Source: Semisulcospira habei (taxonomy: Eukaryota; Mollusca; Gastropoda; Semisulcospiridae). Taken from it: a DNA stretch of 64,000 nt. Positions 55,573 through 64,000 of this stretch are shown in pieces (within the stretch, counting starts at the first letter, position 1; every line of letters begins with the position of its first letter). The position numbers and the translations under genes were made by a program. The stretch is from contig BTPG01000005.1 of NCBI GenBank assembly GCA_036245525.1, forward strand, positions 212,797,992-212,861,991, written 5' to 3'. Below the pieces are notes generated by a model, which was not told where the DNA came from, made no database searches, and saw nothing but the letters and a program-made list of their open reading frames with translations.

Positions 55573-56366
55573 ACTGAATTTCAAGTGGTTTTGTGTCAGC
55601 CCTCGCCTGTGGGGCCGGCTTCACCACAAACGAACAAACTATTCGTAGTCTATATAGTGTACATCAAAAACCAGCTGAAAGAGGCGGCTTGCTGAGGCTC
55701 TCCAGTCTTGGCCAGATGGCCGCATGTCGGTGCTGCGTGCATTGTGTGTCTTTTCTGCGCTCAATTTCTTTTACGAAGCCCCAGCAGTGGCAAGGCCAGA
55801 CTGAGCCATCGCGAAAGACCCGAAGAAACACAACTCGTGTTTTGAGACCAAACTGTGATCGCAAGAGAAGGAGGGGTAGGTTGTACAAGACTGCCGCTTG
55901 GCTGCACTTAATAACTAGCACGACGTCAAAACACACTCCGGTGAAGGTCAGACAGAAAGAGGGAATGTAAATAGACCGGGTTACGGAGACAAATACAAAA
56001 AAAATAGCGTCATCTGGTCTAATTTAAAATTTTTTTTTTAAAAAGCCTAAAGTCTCTAAACAAACTGATTGTTTTTTTGTTTTTGTTTTTTTCTTTCTTT
56101 ATTTGTTTGTTCGTGTTTACGTACAAGAAACTAATGGTAGCCTATTCAGTGCACAAACTCAACAAAAGAGGGTACCGTATTAAATGACCACTTACAACCA
56201 GCGTCAACCCAATCGTGCTTGACTGATACTCTGCCAAACTCTGCGTTTAAAAAAACACATCCTGTAGTCTGCTTGCAAACCACCCCCATCACAATCGATG
56301 CTCATTTGATGGAAGCTCTGAACGCTCTGCATCCCCTCATACCGTCTGACAACACATACTGCACCA
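55573..56366. other. No gene seen
   Basis: T/A-rich at 56024-56110. The frame at 55593-55970 shows no domain. Confidence 0.5.
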
Positions 56367-56432
56367 GCGAGAGGCATGGATCCTCATGAGCCCCCGCAAT
56401 TGCGGGGGCTCATGAGGATCTATGTCTCTTGC
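56367..56432. repeat. Palindrome family A
   Basis: GC subtype; GCGAGAGG left instead of GCAAGAGG. Confidence 0.94.
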
Positions 56433-57370
56433 AGATGGCTCCCAGTTTACGCTGCGTGAGTGCACAGGGTCTGGCATAAGGGAAGGGGATGTGATCAGAC
56501 TTAATGCAGTGTTTTCCATCGTCTGCTTGTACAGGACACTTTCCTAGTCACGCCGTGGCAATCCGCGCCAAATTACAGCCAAGAGCGCCGCGACTCCAGC
56601 CCGTTTCCAATGATCTGCCCAAAATCTCTCTTTCATTCAGCCACGATTCGTCTGGAATATTTCGAAACGGACATTACGAGACCTGTAAGTGGTGCAGTAA
56701 TGTTGAAATAGGGGTTACGTCTGGAAGGACGGATGTGACGGCTAAAGTATCAAGGTTTAGGAGTGATGTCTGCAAGGTCAGCCATCTGAGATAGCCACGA
56801 ACATCAGCAGCCAGCCAGGAATGGAATCTACAGACGATTGCATGATGATGATGATGATGATGATGATGAGTTGTACAGCGTCTACACCCATCCTATGGTG
56901 CAGTGTCCATGGCGCTTCGGCGGGGTGAGTTCTTGAACTGAAGAGATAGAAACGAACCAATTTTGAAGGGGGGAAAAGCAAAGCGTTCTCTAGCCAGCAA
57001 GCTGAACTAACAATGCCAGCTGGAGTAGCCGGTATAAGGGTGAGGCGGGTTCACACTGAAAGCATTCGGTGGCAGAGGCGTGAAGAAAGGCAGCGGACGC
57101 CGGACGGTCGGTAAGCCAGGCCCGATGGTGGCCCGAAACCGAAGGACACACTGGACAGACTTTAGAGAGGTGGAATGAAGCGCGCATGGGCCTTTCCCAG
57201 GGCACGGATAACGAAGTCAAACTGCGCTGCAGGGGTAAGGTGATTTCGCGGACAAATCAGTTTGGCATGCGTCCCCATGCACTCGAAAAAAACTCAGTCC
57301 CTGTGCCAAGCCCACACTAAATAACCTTGCACTTGACACACAGACGATCAATGTCACAATCGCCATCCTT
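56433..57370. other. No gene; retroposon tail
   Basis: (ATG)n at 56844-56869 followed by AGTTGTACAGCGTCTACACC, likely a minus-strand CR1/L2-like retroposon end. Confidence 0.5.
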
Positions 57371-57435
57371 GTGCCGGTCCGTCATTTTGGGCCTCACGGC
57401 CTTAGGCCGTGAGGCCCAAAATGACGGACCAGCGC
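57371..57435. repeat. Palindrome family C, divergent but perfectly paired
   Basis: GGTCCGTCATTTTGGGCCTC to centre CGGCCTTAGGCCG and back, arms 27 bp with no mismatch, although it differs from other C copies at several sites. Confidence 0.95.
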
Positions 57436-57616
57436 AATGCTGGTCCGAACAGGCCATCTCGAAGACAAATGGCTCTCTCCCGATCCTTGAATGAGTCAGG
57501 CAGATCTGAACGGCCTACATCAATAGGAGGGATTTCATAATGACTTCCCCCCACAGACAGGCAAACGTCATATCTCTGCTGACCCTCTTTCCCGCCTGCA
57601 CGTGGCAATGGGCGGG

Positions 57617-57720
57617 TGGGGGGGGGGGGGGGGGAATCAGCGATGACTCAGGGGCAGATCATTCAGTGACAGCCCTCTAGCTGCAATAGGCATAGATCCT
57701 CATAAGCCCCTGCGACTGGC
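57617..57720. repeat. G run and half A palindrome
   Basis: G tract at about 57617-57634; CAATAGGCATAGATCCTCAT at 57684 lacks its right arm. Confidence 0.75.
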
Positions 57721-57875
57721 TTTTGCATACACTACTTCTTTCATTTTATTCCGAGGCGCAATACGTTATGGGACGCAGTGTGAAAAAAGCCACAATGGCC
57801 AATGGACAGGCATCACTTACCATGGCAATCTGTATGCGACATGGTTTCTGACAAAAAAAAAGCTGACAAGGTCAC

Positions 57876-58307
57876 CAGGGCCGGATCCAGGGAGGGGGGG
57901 GGGGGCCAGGGGGTTCCATGCCCCCACCCCCTTCGACCCCAAATTTGTTAAAATGCTATAACAAAGTCCCTTTTGGGGGGTGTTTGTACACCCCCCCCCC
58001 CCCTCACTGTTGGTTGATATTTTGGCAAACGGCTGAGCGGACCCCCCCCCCTCCCCCCATCCCCTACCCGTCGTTTGATATTTGGGGGAACGGCTAAGCC
58101 CCCTGGAAGCAAGGACTAGTACCTCTCCCCCCTGACAGATAGATTTTTCGGAGCCCGGCCCCCACCCCCCCCCCCCCCCCCCCTCCCCACTGTTTGATAT
58201 TTCGGCCCTCCCGCAAACAAGATCTAGCGTGGTGGAGGCCTTTTTATCAGGTTCAAGAAGTTGCCCCCCCCCCCCCCCCCCCACCCGAGCTAAGTGATCC
58301 GACCCTG
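57876..58307. mobile_element. TIR element CAGGGCCGGATC, copy 2 (432 bp)
   Basis: TIRs CAGGGCCGGATCC and GATCCGACCCTG with a 5-bp TSD GTCAC at 57871-57875 and 58308-58312. The interior has three to four irregular units containing TTTGATATTT and C10-20 runs. Confidence 0.88.
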
Positions 58308-58509
58308 GTCACCACCCACCATCGCTGATCCGTAGTTACGTACACGGCTCCGTAAGGTCCATATTCACAGAACTGAACACAAATGAATTTCTCTCTTCGA
58401 GATAATAAAGTACTCTTATTCTTATTCTTAAATAAGTTGTTGGAAACAAAATGGACAATTACACCAAGGGACCCCATCATCCCGGCCTGACACCCATCCA
58501 GGAGGCAAA
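58308..58509. other. No gene seen
   Basis: Short (TCTTAT)-like repeats at about 58412-58430. Confidence 0.5.
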
Positions 58510-58613
58510 GACTGTCTCGCTTCACGTTCTCGGGCCGAAGTCGGACTCAGTGTGCCCGCGCACGAACGTGCACACTGCGGCCGACTTCGGCACGATTGCC
58601 ATTAGCGTGCTGG
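58510..58613. repeat. Palindrome family D
   Basis: TCGGGCCGAAGTCGG and CCGACTTCGGCACGA around GCCCGCGCACGAACGTGC. Outer ends worn. Confidence 0.82.
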
Positions 58614-58749
58614 GCACCCCCACCTCTTCTTGATCAATGTTTTATCGCCGTAACAGCTGTCTGAAGAAAAACAACAGTGTACAGCCGTTCACGTCCACCC
58701 CATGGAAACATCTCCCTTGATGAACAAGTCCAGTCGACCTCAGTCAGCC

Positions 58750-58812
58750 AGAGGAGGACATTCTCATGACGCCTCGCGGCTGCTGGGGCTCATGAGAGTC
58801 TATGCCTCTTGC
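58750..58812. repeat. Palindrome family A
   Basis: Left arm partly lost (GGAGGACATTCTCATGA), right arm TCATGAGAGTCTATGCCTC. Confidence 0.82.
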
Positions 58813-59167
58813 AGATGGACGCGGCTGTGGAAGGGACAGAGACGCTAATGAACCACCTTTCCCCACGCGCATCTTCTTTCCGGGACACGGGGGGGACAAA
58901 TCGTGAAAGTTAATTACGCGTGTCCACAAGTACCCAACAAAATAAAGTTATTAGTGTCAACAGTTGAACTCCTAAGGGTGTAGCGAGTGTTTCGTGTACA
59001 CGATATCCCTAAAGGCAATCGCGTCTACAAGAAGTCTAGAAGCAAAGAAAATCCTTTTTTTCCCCCTTTTCTACAGATGAGATTTTTGCTAGCTGGGTGT
59101 GATCGAATCGACAAGTAGCTCTCATGTCGGCAGAAGAATTAGCACAGATCTATATAAGCGCCTGACC
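58813..59167. other. No gene seen
   Basis: Unrecognised. Confidence 0.5.
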
Positions 59168-59267
59168 CCAGCAGCAAAACGCCTTCGGGCGATCGACGAC
59201 CGCAGTGGGCCCGCGCACAGCCGTGCGCGGGCCAACTGCGGCCGTCGATCGCCCGAGGACTTACTGG
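59168..59267. repeat. Palindrome family D
   Basis: CCAGCAGCAAAACGCCTTCG to AGGACTTACTGG. The inner stem CGGGCGATCGACG / CGTCGATCGCCCG is specific to this copy yet fully paired. Confidence 0.92.
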
Positions 59268-59666
59268 AAAAGAAGGTTCTTGCTTTGTGACGTGGACCGC
59301 GCGTGCCAGAAGATTCCCTGTGGAGAAAGAATCAGGATCTGCGAGCGGATGAGAGTCTCTCTTTTTTTTTTTTTTTTTTTCTCCTCCAACTGCAGATTTT
59401 GCTTTTCGAGGGCGAAGGAGGCTCATTAGGCGCCTTTCAAAGACGGTGTTGACTCTAATCCCATCAAGTGTCCGACGGCTGACGTAATATCCGGTGCAAC
59501 AAGGTCGACGACCACTCTGCCTTTAAGCCTATCTTTCACTCAAATTCGGTCAGGTGGCCCTGCACATCAGGAGACGAAAATAATGTGGTACTGGCGTCCA
59601 CTTGTGTCACACAACTGTAGGAGGGTGGAGGGTTTTCTTTAAGGGCGAAAAAAAAACCCCACACAC
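59268..59666. other. No gene; T20 run
   Basis: T tract at about 59361-59380. Confidence 0.55.
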
Positions 59667-59744
59667 ACTCATTCGAAACGTGCCGCATTCGGATACGCGG
59701 CTATAGGCCGCGTATCCAAATACGACACGTCTCGAGTGAGTTAA
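59667..59744. mobile_element. Palindrome family G, second copy
   Basis: ACTCATTCGAAACGTGCCGC pairs with the complement ending CTCGAGTGAG, TTAA at the right only. Centre GATACGCGGCTATAGGCCGC. Confidence 0.85.
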
Positions 59745-59811
59745 CGTTGAAGAGGAATAAACTTGCAAAGAGGCGCAAAAAAGTGAATTACGGTGAAACA
59801 CTACTGCAGTG

Positions 59812-59966
59812 CGGAACTGGGTGCATCGGTAGCTGAGCGCTGCACTCTCGTCTGAAAGGTCGCGGGATCGAATCCAGCTGGGATCAAAAATTTGTTTAGA
59901 CCTAATCAGTGCCCTGTCTTTGGAATCACCTTTCTGGTAGACGAAAGACGACAAGCCCTAAACGTT
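59812..59966 (+). mobile_element. tRNA-derived SINE family 2, copy 2
   Basis: A-box-like TAGCTGAGCGC (59830-59840), B-box GGGATCGAATCC (59864-59875), body CAAAAATTTGTTTAGACC, 3' part AAAGACGACAAGCCCTAAAC. It aligns with the minus-strand copy at 31885. Confidence 0.82.
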
Positions 59967-60092
59967 TAACTTTCTTAACTGGCGAGACCACAGGAAAAGA
60001 GGGAAGGGGAGGGGGGGGGGGGGGTGAGAAAGAGGAAAAAAATATCAGAGACGTGGACAAAAATAAACGAAGAATATCGTTCGCCCCCCTTC

Positions 60093-60124
<32 letters not shown>

Positions 60125-60419
60125 GTGCTAAAGCTATATACGTAAATACCTATCAGCTGCCACATTCCTTCTGCGAATGAAGTAGCGACTGATCTCTGCT
60201 TGTTTGTCTATTTTGACAAAGGGTATTTACCCGAAATATTAATAAATTGTGTTGTAACCGTCTTTTCTAAGCGCGTTTCTTTTTCCGTTGGGTACTTCTT
60301 TACGTGAATACCTGAATAGCTACGCGAAGAGCTCATACATACGCCATTGCAGCATCCTTTTCCCATACCATCTGTCAGAAGAGTACTCGCAAGGCCAACA
60401 GTTAACCCGGATGAGCACA
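59967..60419. other. No gene; G/C runs and I half-palindrome
   Basis: G run at about 60008-60023, C run then (CA)n at about 60085-60122, and GTCTTTTCTAAGCGCGTTTC at 60260, the right arm of family I. Confidence 0.6.
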
Positions 60420-60851
60420 TTAACCTATTCAAAGACAAGACCGCAATTCGCGTCACCTAACGACCATGTTCCAGTATCACTAGGCAGGCATTGTCATGGA
60501 ACCCCCAGGGAAAGAGGAAAAGAGGTAGGCCGAGAAACTCCTGGCGTCGAGACCTCCAAGCAGACATCAAGAGACTGGGAACCACCTGGAGTAGAATCGA
60601 AGGAGAAGCACAGGACAGGAGTTGCTGGAGGTCTCTCGTCGACGGCCTATACCCGGGTAGGGGTGACAGGCGTAAGTAAGTAAGTAAGTAACGACCATGT
60701 ACCAGTTGCAGGAGGTGGATCGACCATCATAATTCAAGGGTAGTGCCAGATTAGCTTGGCGCCGACAGGCGCCAAGCTAATCTGGCACTACCCTTGAATT
60801 AACATGGTGGATCCATCTCCTGGTGTAGTGCGTCTGTGCTAAACGGGTTAA
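60420..60851. mobile_element. B-type MITE split by a LINE
   Basis: Left end TTAACCTATTC, right end CTAAACGGGTTAA, B palindrome at about 60709-60823 with minor mismatches. The LINE sits in the left flank. Confidence 0.85.
60470..60688 (+). mobile_element. LINE copy 2, 219 bp, 5'-truncated, with TSD
   Basis: Flanked by TAACGACCATGT at 60458-60469 and 60689-60700. It encodes only the C-terminal ITRQALSWNPQGKRKRGRP segment and ends in a GTAAGTAAG tail. It is nearly identical to 4630-4856. Confidence 0.95.
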
Positions 60852-61296
60852 TATGAGGTTCACTGTGTGGCCGACCCTTCCGTGCCACTGTCAGCCACGT
60901 GGGGGAAAAAACAAACTCTATGGATCCCCTGCAGTCATAAGCATGTAAGCACCTGCAGGGTCGTATTTTCTTAATTCGTACCGAGGTCTGCACGGGACCA
61001 TAAGAACCTACAGCCCTGGCAGAGGAGAGGGACTGGCATAGGAACCGTCTCTAATGACAGAATTTGAATTTTACGGTGACACTAAAGACGTGTCGTTTAT
61101 TTCTTCATTCGCTCCCCGCCCTCTCGTCAGCGCTGAGGATGACACGAGAGTATGTTAGTCTCGACAGCGCGCTATGGTATACATGTTTTTGCACGCCATG
61201 ATTTACATGTGTACATGACCTGGGGTGAAGCGTGCATACTCCAACACACAAAGACACAGTATCAATACATCCACCCACAAAGACTCCACGGCGGGC
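60852..61296. other. No gene seen
   Basis: Unrecognised. Confidence 0.5.
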
Positions 61297-61405
61297 GATG
61301 GATAGGTCATGAAAGTTCCAGGGTGGTGCCAGATCACCTTGGAGCCTGTGAAGGCGCCAAGCTCATCTGGCACCACCTCTGAAATATCAGAAACAAACCA
61401 TCTCC
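61297..61405. repeat. Palindrome family B, worn
   Basis: GATGGATAGGTCATGAAAGT left; centre CTTGGAGCCTGTGAAGGCGC; right arm CATCTGGCACCACC. Confidence 0.82.
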
Positions 61406-62127
61406 AATAACTGGCAAACAATTATCACAGAAGCCTCTAAAAGGTGGAAAAGACATTGTCAAGTTTCGCGAGAAAGAAAACAGCCAAAGTTACACCGCAA
61501 ACACGTTCACACAGTGACACAACATAACACACTGAGAAAGCAAGATGGGGATGGGGAGAGAGGGGGGGGGGGGTATTAATACACTTAAATCTCCAGTTTG
61601 GAGACACCGTCACTATTCTACAAAAACATGAAGCTGCCATCATTAGGGTCCGTGCCACATCGAGAAAACATGTTGGAATTGCCCCCCCACCCCCCCCCCC
61701 CACCCCCCCCCCCCAAGTTACAGCAGCTCAGCCTCTCAGTACCGGGGGGGGGGGGGAGGGGGGAGGGGGGAGGGGGCGAACTCACTGACTCACTGAGAAA
61801 CTAAGAGCGGCTGCCAGGGGGCCTAACTGCTAAAGGTTTCCTCGTCCTGTGGTGCGCGGACGCGTGTGGCTGACCCCGGAATAGTCCTTAGAAATAGGTG
61901 AGAACTGGTCGGTACACACTGGTGATTGCCGGACACTGGACTGATTGATGGCCAATAGTCCCTTCCCTATTGACCACGGTCAACGCCACACTGGTCATCT
62001 CGCTCGATCTGCCACGCGTAGTAGATAGACAAGATAGCCAGTGTGGTCCAAGAGACCAATCTCACGCCACGGGAATGGGTGAATACACTCTTTCACGACC
62101 AGCGTCACTACTGAACAAGACTGAACA
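61406..62127. other. No gene; C and G runs
   Basis: G run about 61562-61574, C-rich 61682-61714, G-rich 61744-61775. The C-rich and G-rich blocks can pair with each other. Confidence 0.6.
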
Positions 62128-62204
62128 AGCTCATCTGGCACTACCCTTGAATTATCATGGTCAATCCTTCTCCTGCTGAATGGTCCTGGCGCTAAATGGG
62201 TTAA
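62128..62204. mobile_element. Right half of a B-type TTAA MITE
   Basis: AAGCTCATCTGGCACTACCC to CGCTAAATGGGTTAA. The left half is missing. Confidence 0.82.
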
Positions 62205-62223
62205 CCGTGTAAAATGCAGTAAA

Positions 62224-62331
62224 CATTCCAACGAAGACAGACTGAAACACGCTTAGAAAAGACAGTTACAACACGCTAATCAGTTCTGTTGTAGCCGTCT
62301 TTTCTAAGCGCGTTTCTTTCTTCGTTGAATG
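62224..62331. repeat. Palindrome family I
   Basis: CATTCCAACGAAGACAGACTG on the left and CGTTTCTTTCTTCGTTGAATG on the right. The inner stem AAGCGCGTTTC/GAAACACGCTT continues to GTTACAAC/GTTGTAGC. Confidence 0.88.
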
Positions 62332-62867
62332 AAAAAAGCCTGCTGCAAGTCAACGTCGTCATCATCGGAGAAGGCTGACGCGAAAAACAAGAAAATGTTT
62401 ACGATAAAGATATTTCTGGACATGTGAGCCCCGAAACAGAGGAAACTAAATTTCAGATTATTTTTGTGTCCGATTCTCTCGAACATCGCGCTCGATAAAT
62501 CGGACCTGATTTTGTATGGTGGTCTAGCTACTTCTAATGTTTGTTTCGTTTTTTTCACCCGACGTCAGACAAAAATCGCGTTGGTCGCGACCGGACTTGA
62601 AGTCACGCGAGCCTACCACTGCGCTGTACAAGAGTACCATTAATAAGGGTATTATTTATCGCCGGGCCATGAATACCCGATGATCAGTGGCCGGGTGATT
62701 AGCATTCACAGTCACGACCGTGAATTATCATTAGAAAGCGCGTCAACAACGCCCGTAAAATGCTTGGTGACGGAAAACTCAATATTTCTCTCAAAGTCCT
62801 CGCTTGAACGCTAATGAAGCAAATATATGGGACCAGAAAGACGCACGGATCCTCATGAGCCCTGTGA
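62332..62867. other. No gene; extra A half-arm
   Basis: ACGCACGGATCCTCATGAGCC at about 62841 is an additional left arm just before a full A copy. Confidence 0.55.
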
Positions 62868-62932
62868 ACAAGAGGCATAGATCCTCATGAGCCCCCGCAA
62901 TTGCGGGGGCTCATGAGGATCTATGTCTCTTG
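62868..62932. repeat. Palindrome family A
   Basis: GC subtype, centre CCCCCGCAATTGCGGGGG, complete pairing. Confidence 0.95.
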
Positions 62933-63261
62933 CGTACGCGGGTCTTCCCATAATTCTTGAGTGAGTTATTGATGGGCCGGATAGAAATGATTCGCGCACC
63001 TTTTGTAACGCTATGCATTGTGCGCGGTGTACCGCAGAATGCACCGCGCGCTATTACGGCAGGGATAGTTCAGAGGCCGTCCTTCAACATTTGTAAGCCA
63101 ACCAGATTAAATATGCTCCGACAGACACCGAATCTGGGTTTTAACCAATATCATACTGAGGCTAAACCGATATCATACTGAGGCTAAAAGCTTCAAATGT
63201 GTACACTGCTATTGCAAGCTACATTATAGTACTTACACATAACGATATAGACCAATGGCTT
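62933..63261. other. No gene seen
   Basis: Short direct repeat ATATCATACTGAGGCTAAA at 63148 and 63170. Confidence 0.55.
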
Positions 63262-63383
63262 TAGTTCAAGGGTAGTGCCAGAATAGCGTGGCGCCTAGAG
63301 GCGCCACGCTATTCTGGCACTACCCTTGAACTATTTTAGTGAAGCTTATTTCACACTGGTGTATTCCGAATGACAAGGGTTAA
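63262..63383. mobile_element. B palindrome with right TTAA end
   Basis: Palindrome 63262-63335 with mirrored GCGTGGCGCC/GGCGCCACGC variant; right end GAATGACAAGGGTTAA at 63368-63383. Confidence 0.88.
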
Positions 63384-63504
63384 GGAAACAGTAGGCCAGC
63401 ATGCCACGTGACACACACGAACAGCGGTCGTGCGAAGAGACTTCTTGTGCGCGTGTCCTAGTTCACTCCGGCAAAGCCCTGAGGAACGCATAAAGCACAC
63501 TTTC

Positions 63505-63943
63505 ATACATTCATGTGTTGAATCGTTTATTCTGGTGCTTTAGAAAATCGTTCATTATGATTAAGAAAGCAATTGAACTATGTACAAAAATGATTAATCT
63601 GTTCAATTTTCATGCCAACTGCCATGCTTGACATCAACCACAACAGAGGTGTAAAGGGTCTTCGGCGACCGGACACGGCAGGGACCCGGCTAAAGAAAAG
63701 CTGGCATCTTTTTGAGGTGGCTACATCCTTGCATCGCCCACCTCATTCGGTTCACGACCTCTCCTACCCTACCACGCGAGCTTGAGAAAGGACCCTTTCA
63801 CTGGGCATACCCGCAGCCAATGGCGCGGACCTCTATGGCACCTGATCGTCATGTGATCGCACACCATGCGCTTTGCAGGCCCAATTGACGTGCCCGTTCT
63901 TCAGGCAGAGCAGACCTTTCAACCGACACGCTCGTCCTGACCA
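63505..63943 (-). CDS. Possible 3' terminal exon (low confidence)
   Basis: Not recognised. On the minus strand, the A palindrome at the window end finishes GTCTCTTACAG, a good 3' splice site. The next base (63943) opens a 36-codon frame with three cysteines (LKGLLCLKNGHVNWACKAHG in its middle), ending in a TAG at 63833-63835. About 300 bp downstream is AATAAA (63526-63531), suitable as a poly-A signal. Upstream exons would be outside the window. The frame is too short to show selection by eye, so chance remains likely. Confidence 0.25.
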
Positions 63944-63945
63944 CT

Positions 63946-64000
63946 GTAAGAGACATAGATTCTCATGAGCCCCTGCCGTCGCATGGGGCTCATGAGAATC
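63946..64000. repeat. Palindrome family A, cut by window end
   Basis: AT subtype (GATTCTC/GAGAATC); centre CCCCTGCCGTCGCATGGGG has one mismatch. Confidence 0.9.

Noticed and set aside
59967..60165. Lys/Glu/Gly-rich frame
   Set aside because: Produced by G and C homopolymers and a (CA)n tract.

Overview
The window is eukaryotic, repeat-rich, non-coding DNA. I found no rRNA or tRNA gene, no CRISPR array, no operon and no intact host gene. Reading frames are short and stop-rich except inside retrotransposon remnants. LINE, SINE, LTR and MITE insertions, long (GT)n and (AAT)n tracts and many long poly-G/poly-C runs indicate a metazoan intergenic or intronic region. SINE 3' ends with a 'gacgtta' motif and simple AATC- or AACC-type tails suggest a lophotrochozoan, possibly a gastropod mollusc. 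That assignment is inference.

The dominant feature is a swarm of short, near-perfect palindromes from several families, present across almost the whole 64 kb. Family A (about 66 bp, nearly 40 copies plus fragments), family B (about 100 bp, about 20 copies), family C (about 60-75 bp), family D (about 65-130 bp, very GC-rich) and smaller families E to I can all be recognised. Several A, B, G and H copies lie inside elements bounded by TTAA plus CCC-type ends (TTAACCC...GGGTTAA), which resembles non-autonomous piggyBac-like elements. Sequence differences between copies are usually mirrored in both arms. Palindrome centres or arms often carry minisatellites: a 25-bp unit in E, a 19-bp unit in one A copy, a 31-bp unit in H and about 31/62-bp units at 52.4-53.1 kb.

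Layout: 1.4-4.9 kb is a 5'-truncated LINE with target-site duplications (TSDs), broken by a SINE and by an unidentified insert of about 1.3 kb. 5-27 kb is palindromes, minisatellites and small DNA transposons. 27.8-31.8 kb is a young LTR retrotransposon with almost identical LTRs and a broken envelope-like gene but no recognisable gag-pol. 31.9-32.7 kb is a B element split by two retroposons. 33.8-34.9 kb is an A palindrome whose loop became a minisatellite and then received a SINE. 36.8-37.5 kb is the 3' end of a CR1/L2-like LINE. 41.5-43.3 kb holds an E element and a 77-bp satellite with a higher-order duplication. 47.7-49.6 kb holds a 19-bp satellite hosting another SINE, followed by amplification of a MITE end. 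49.9-50.8 kb is a mariner-like non-autonomous element. 52.4-53.1 kb is another palindrome-bounded minisatellite. 57.9-58.3 kb is a poly-C-rich TIR element with a 5-bp TSD. The rest is more palindromes and SINE/LINE fragments.

Two weak candidates for host exons are noted, at 27.45-27.76 kb (+) and 63.5-63.94 kb (-). Each lies directly next to the CTCTTGCAG-like edge of an A palindrome, which looks like a 3' splice site. Nested insertions give a relative order: palindromic MITEs are old hosts, minisatellites arose within them, and SINEs, LINEs and the LTR element arrived later.
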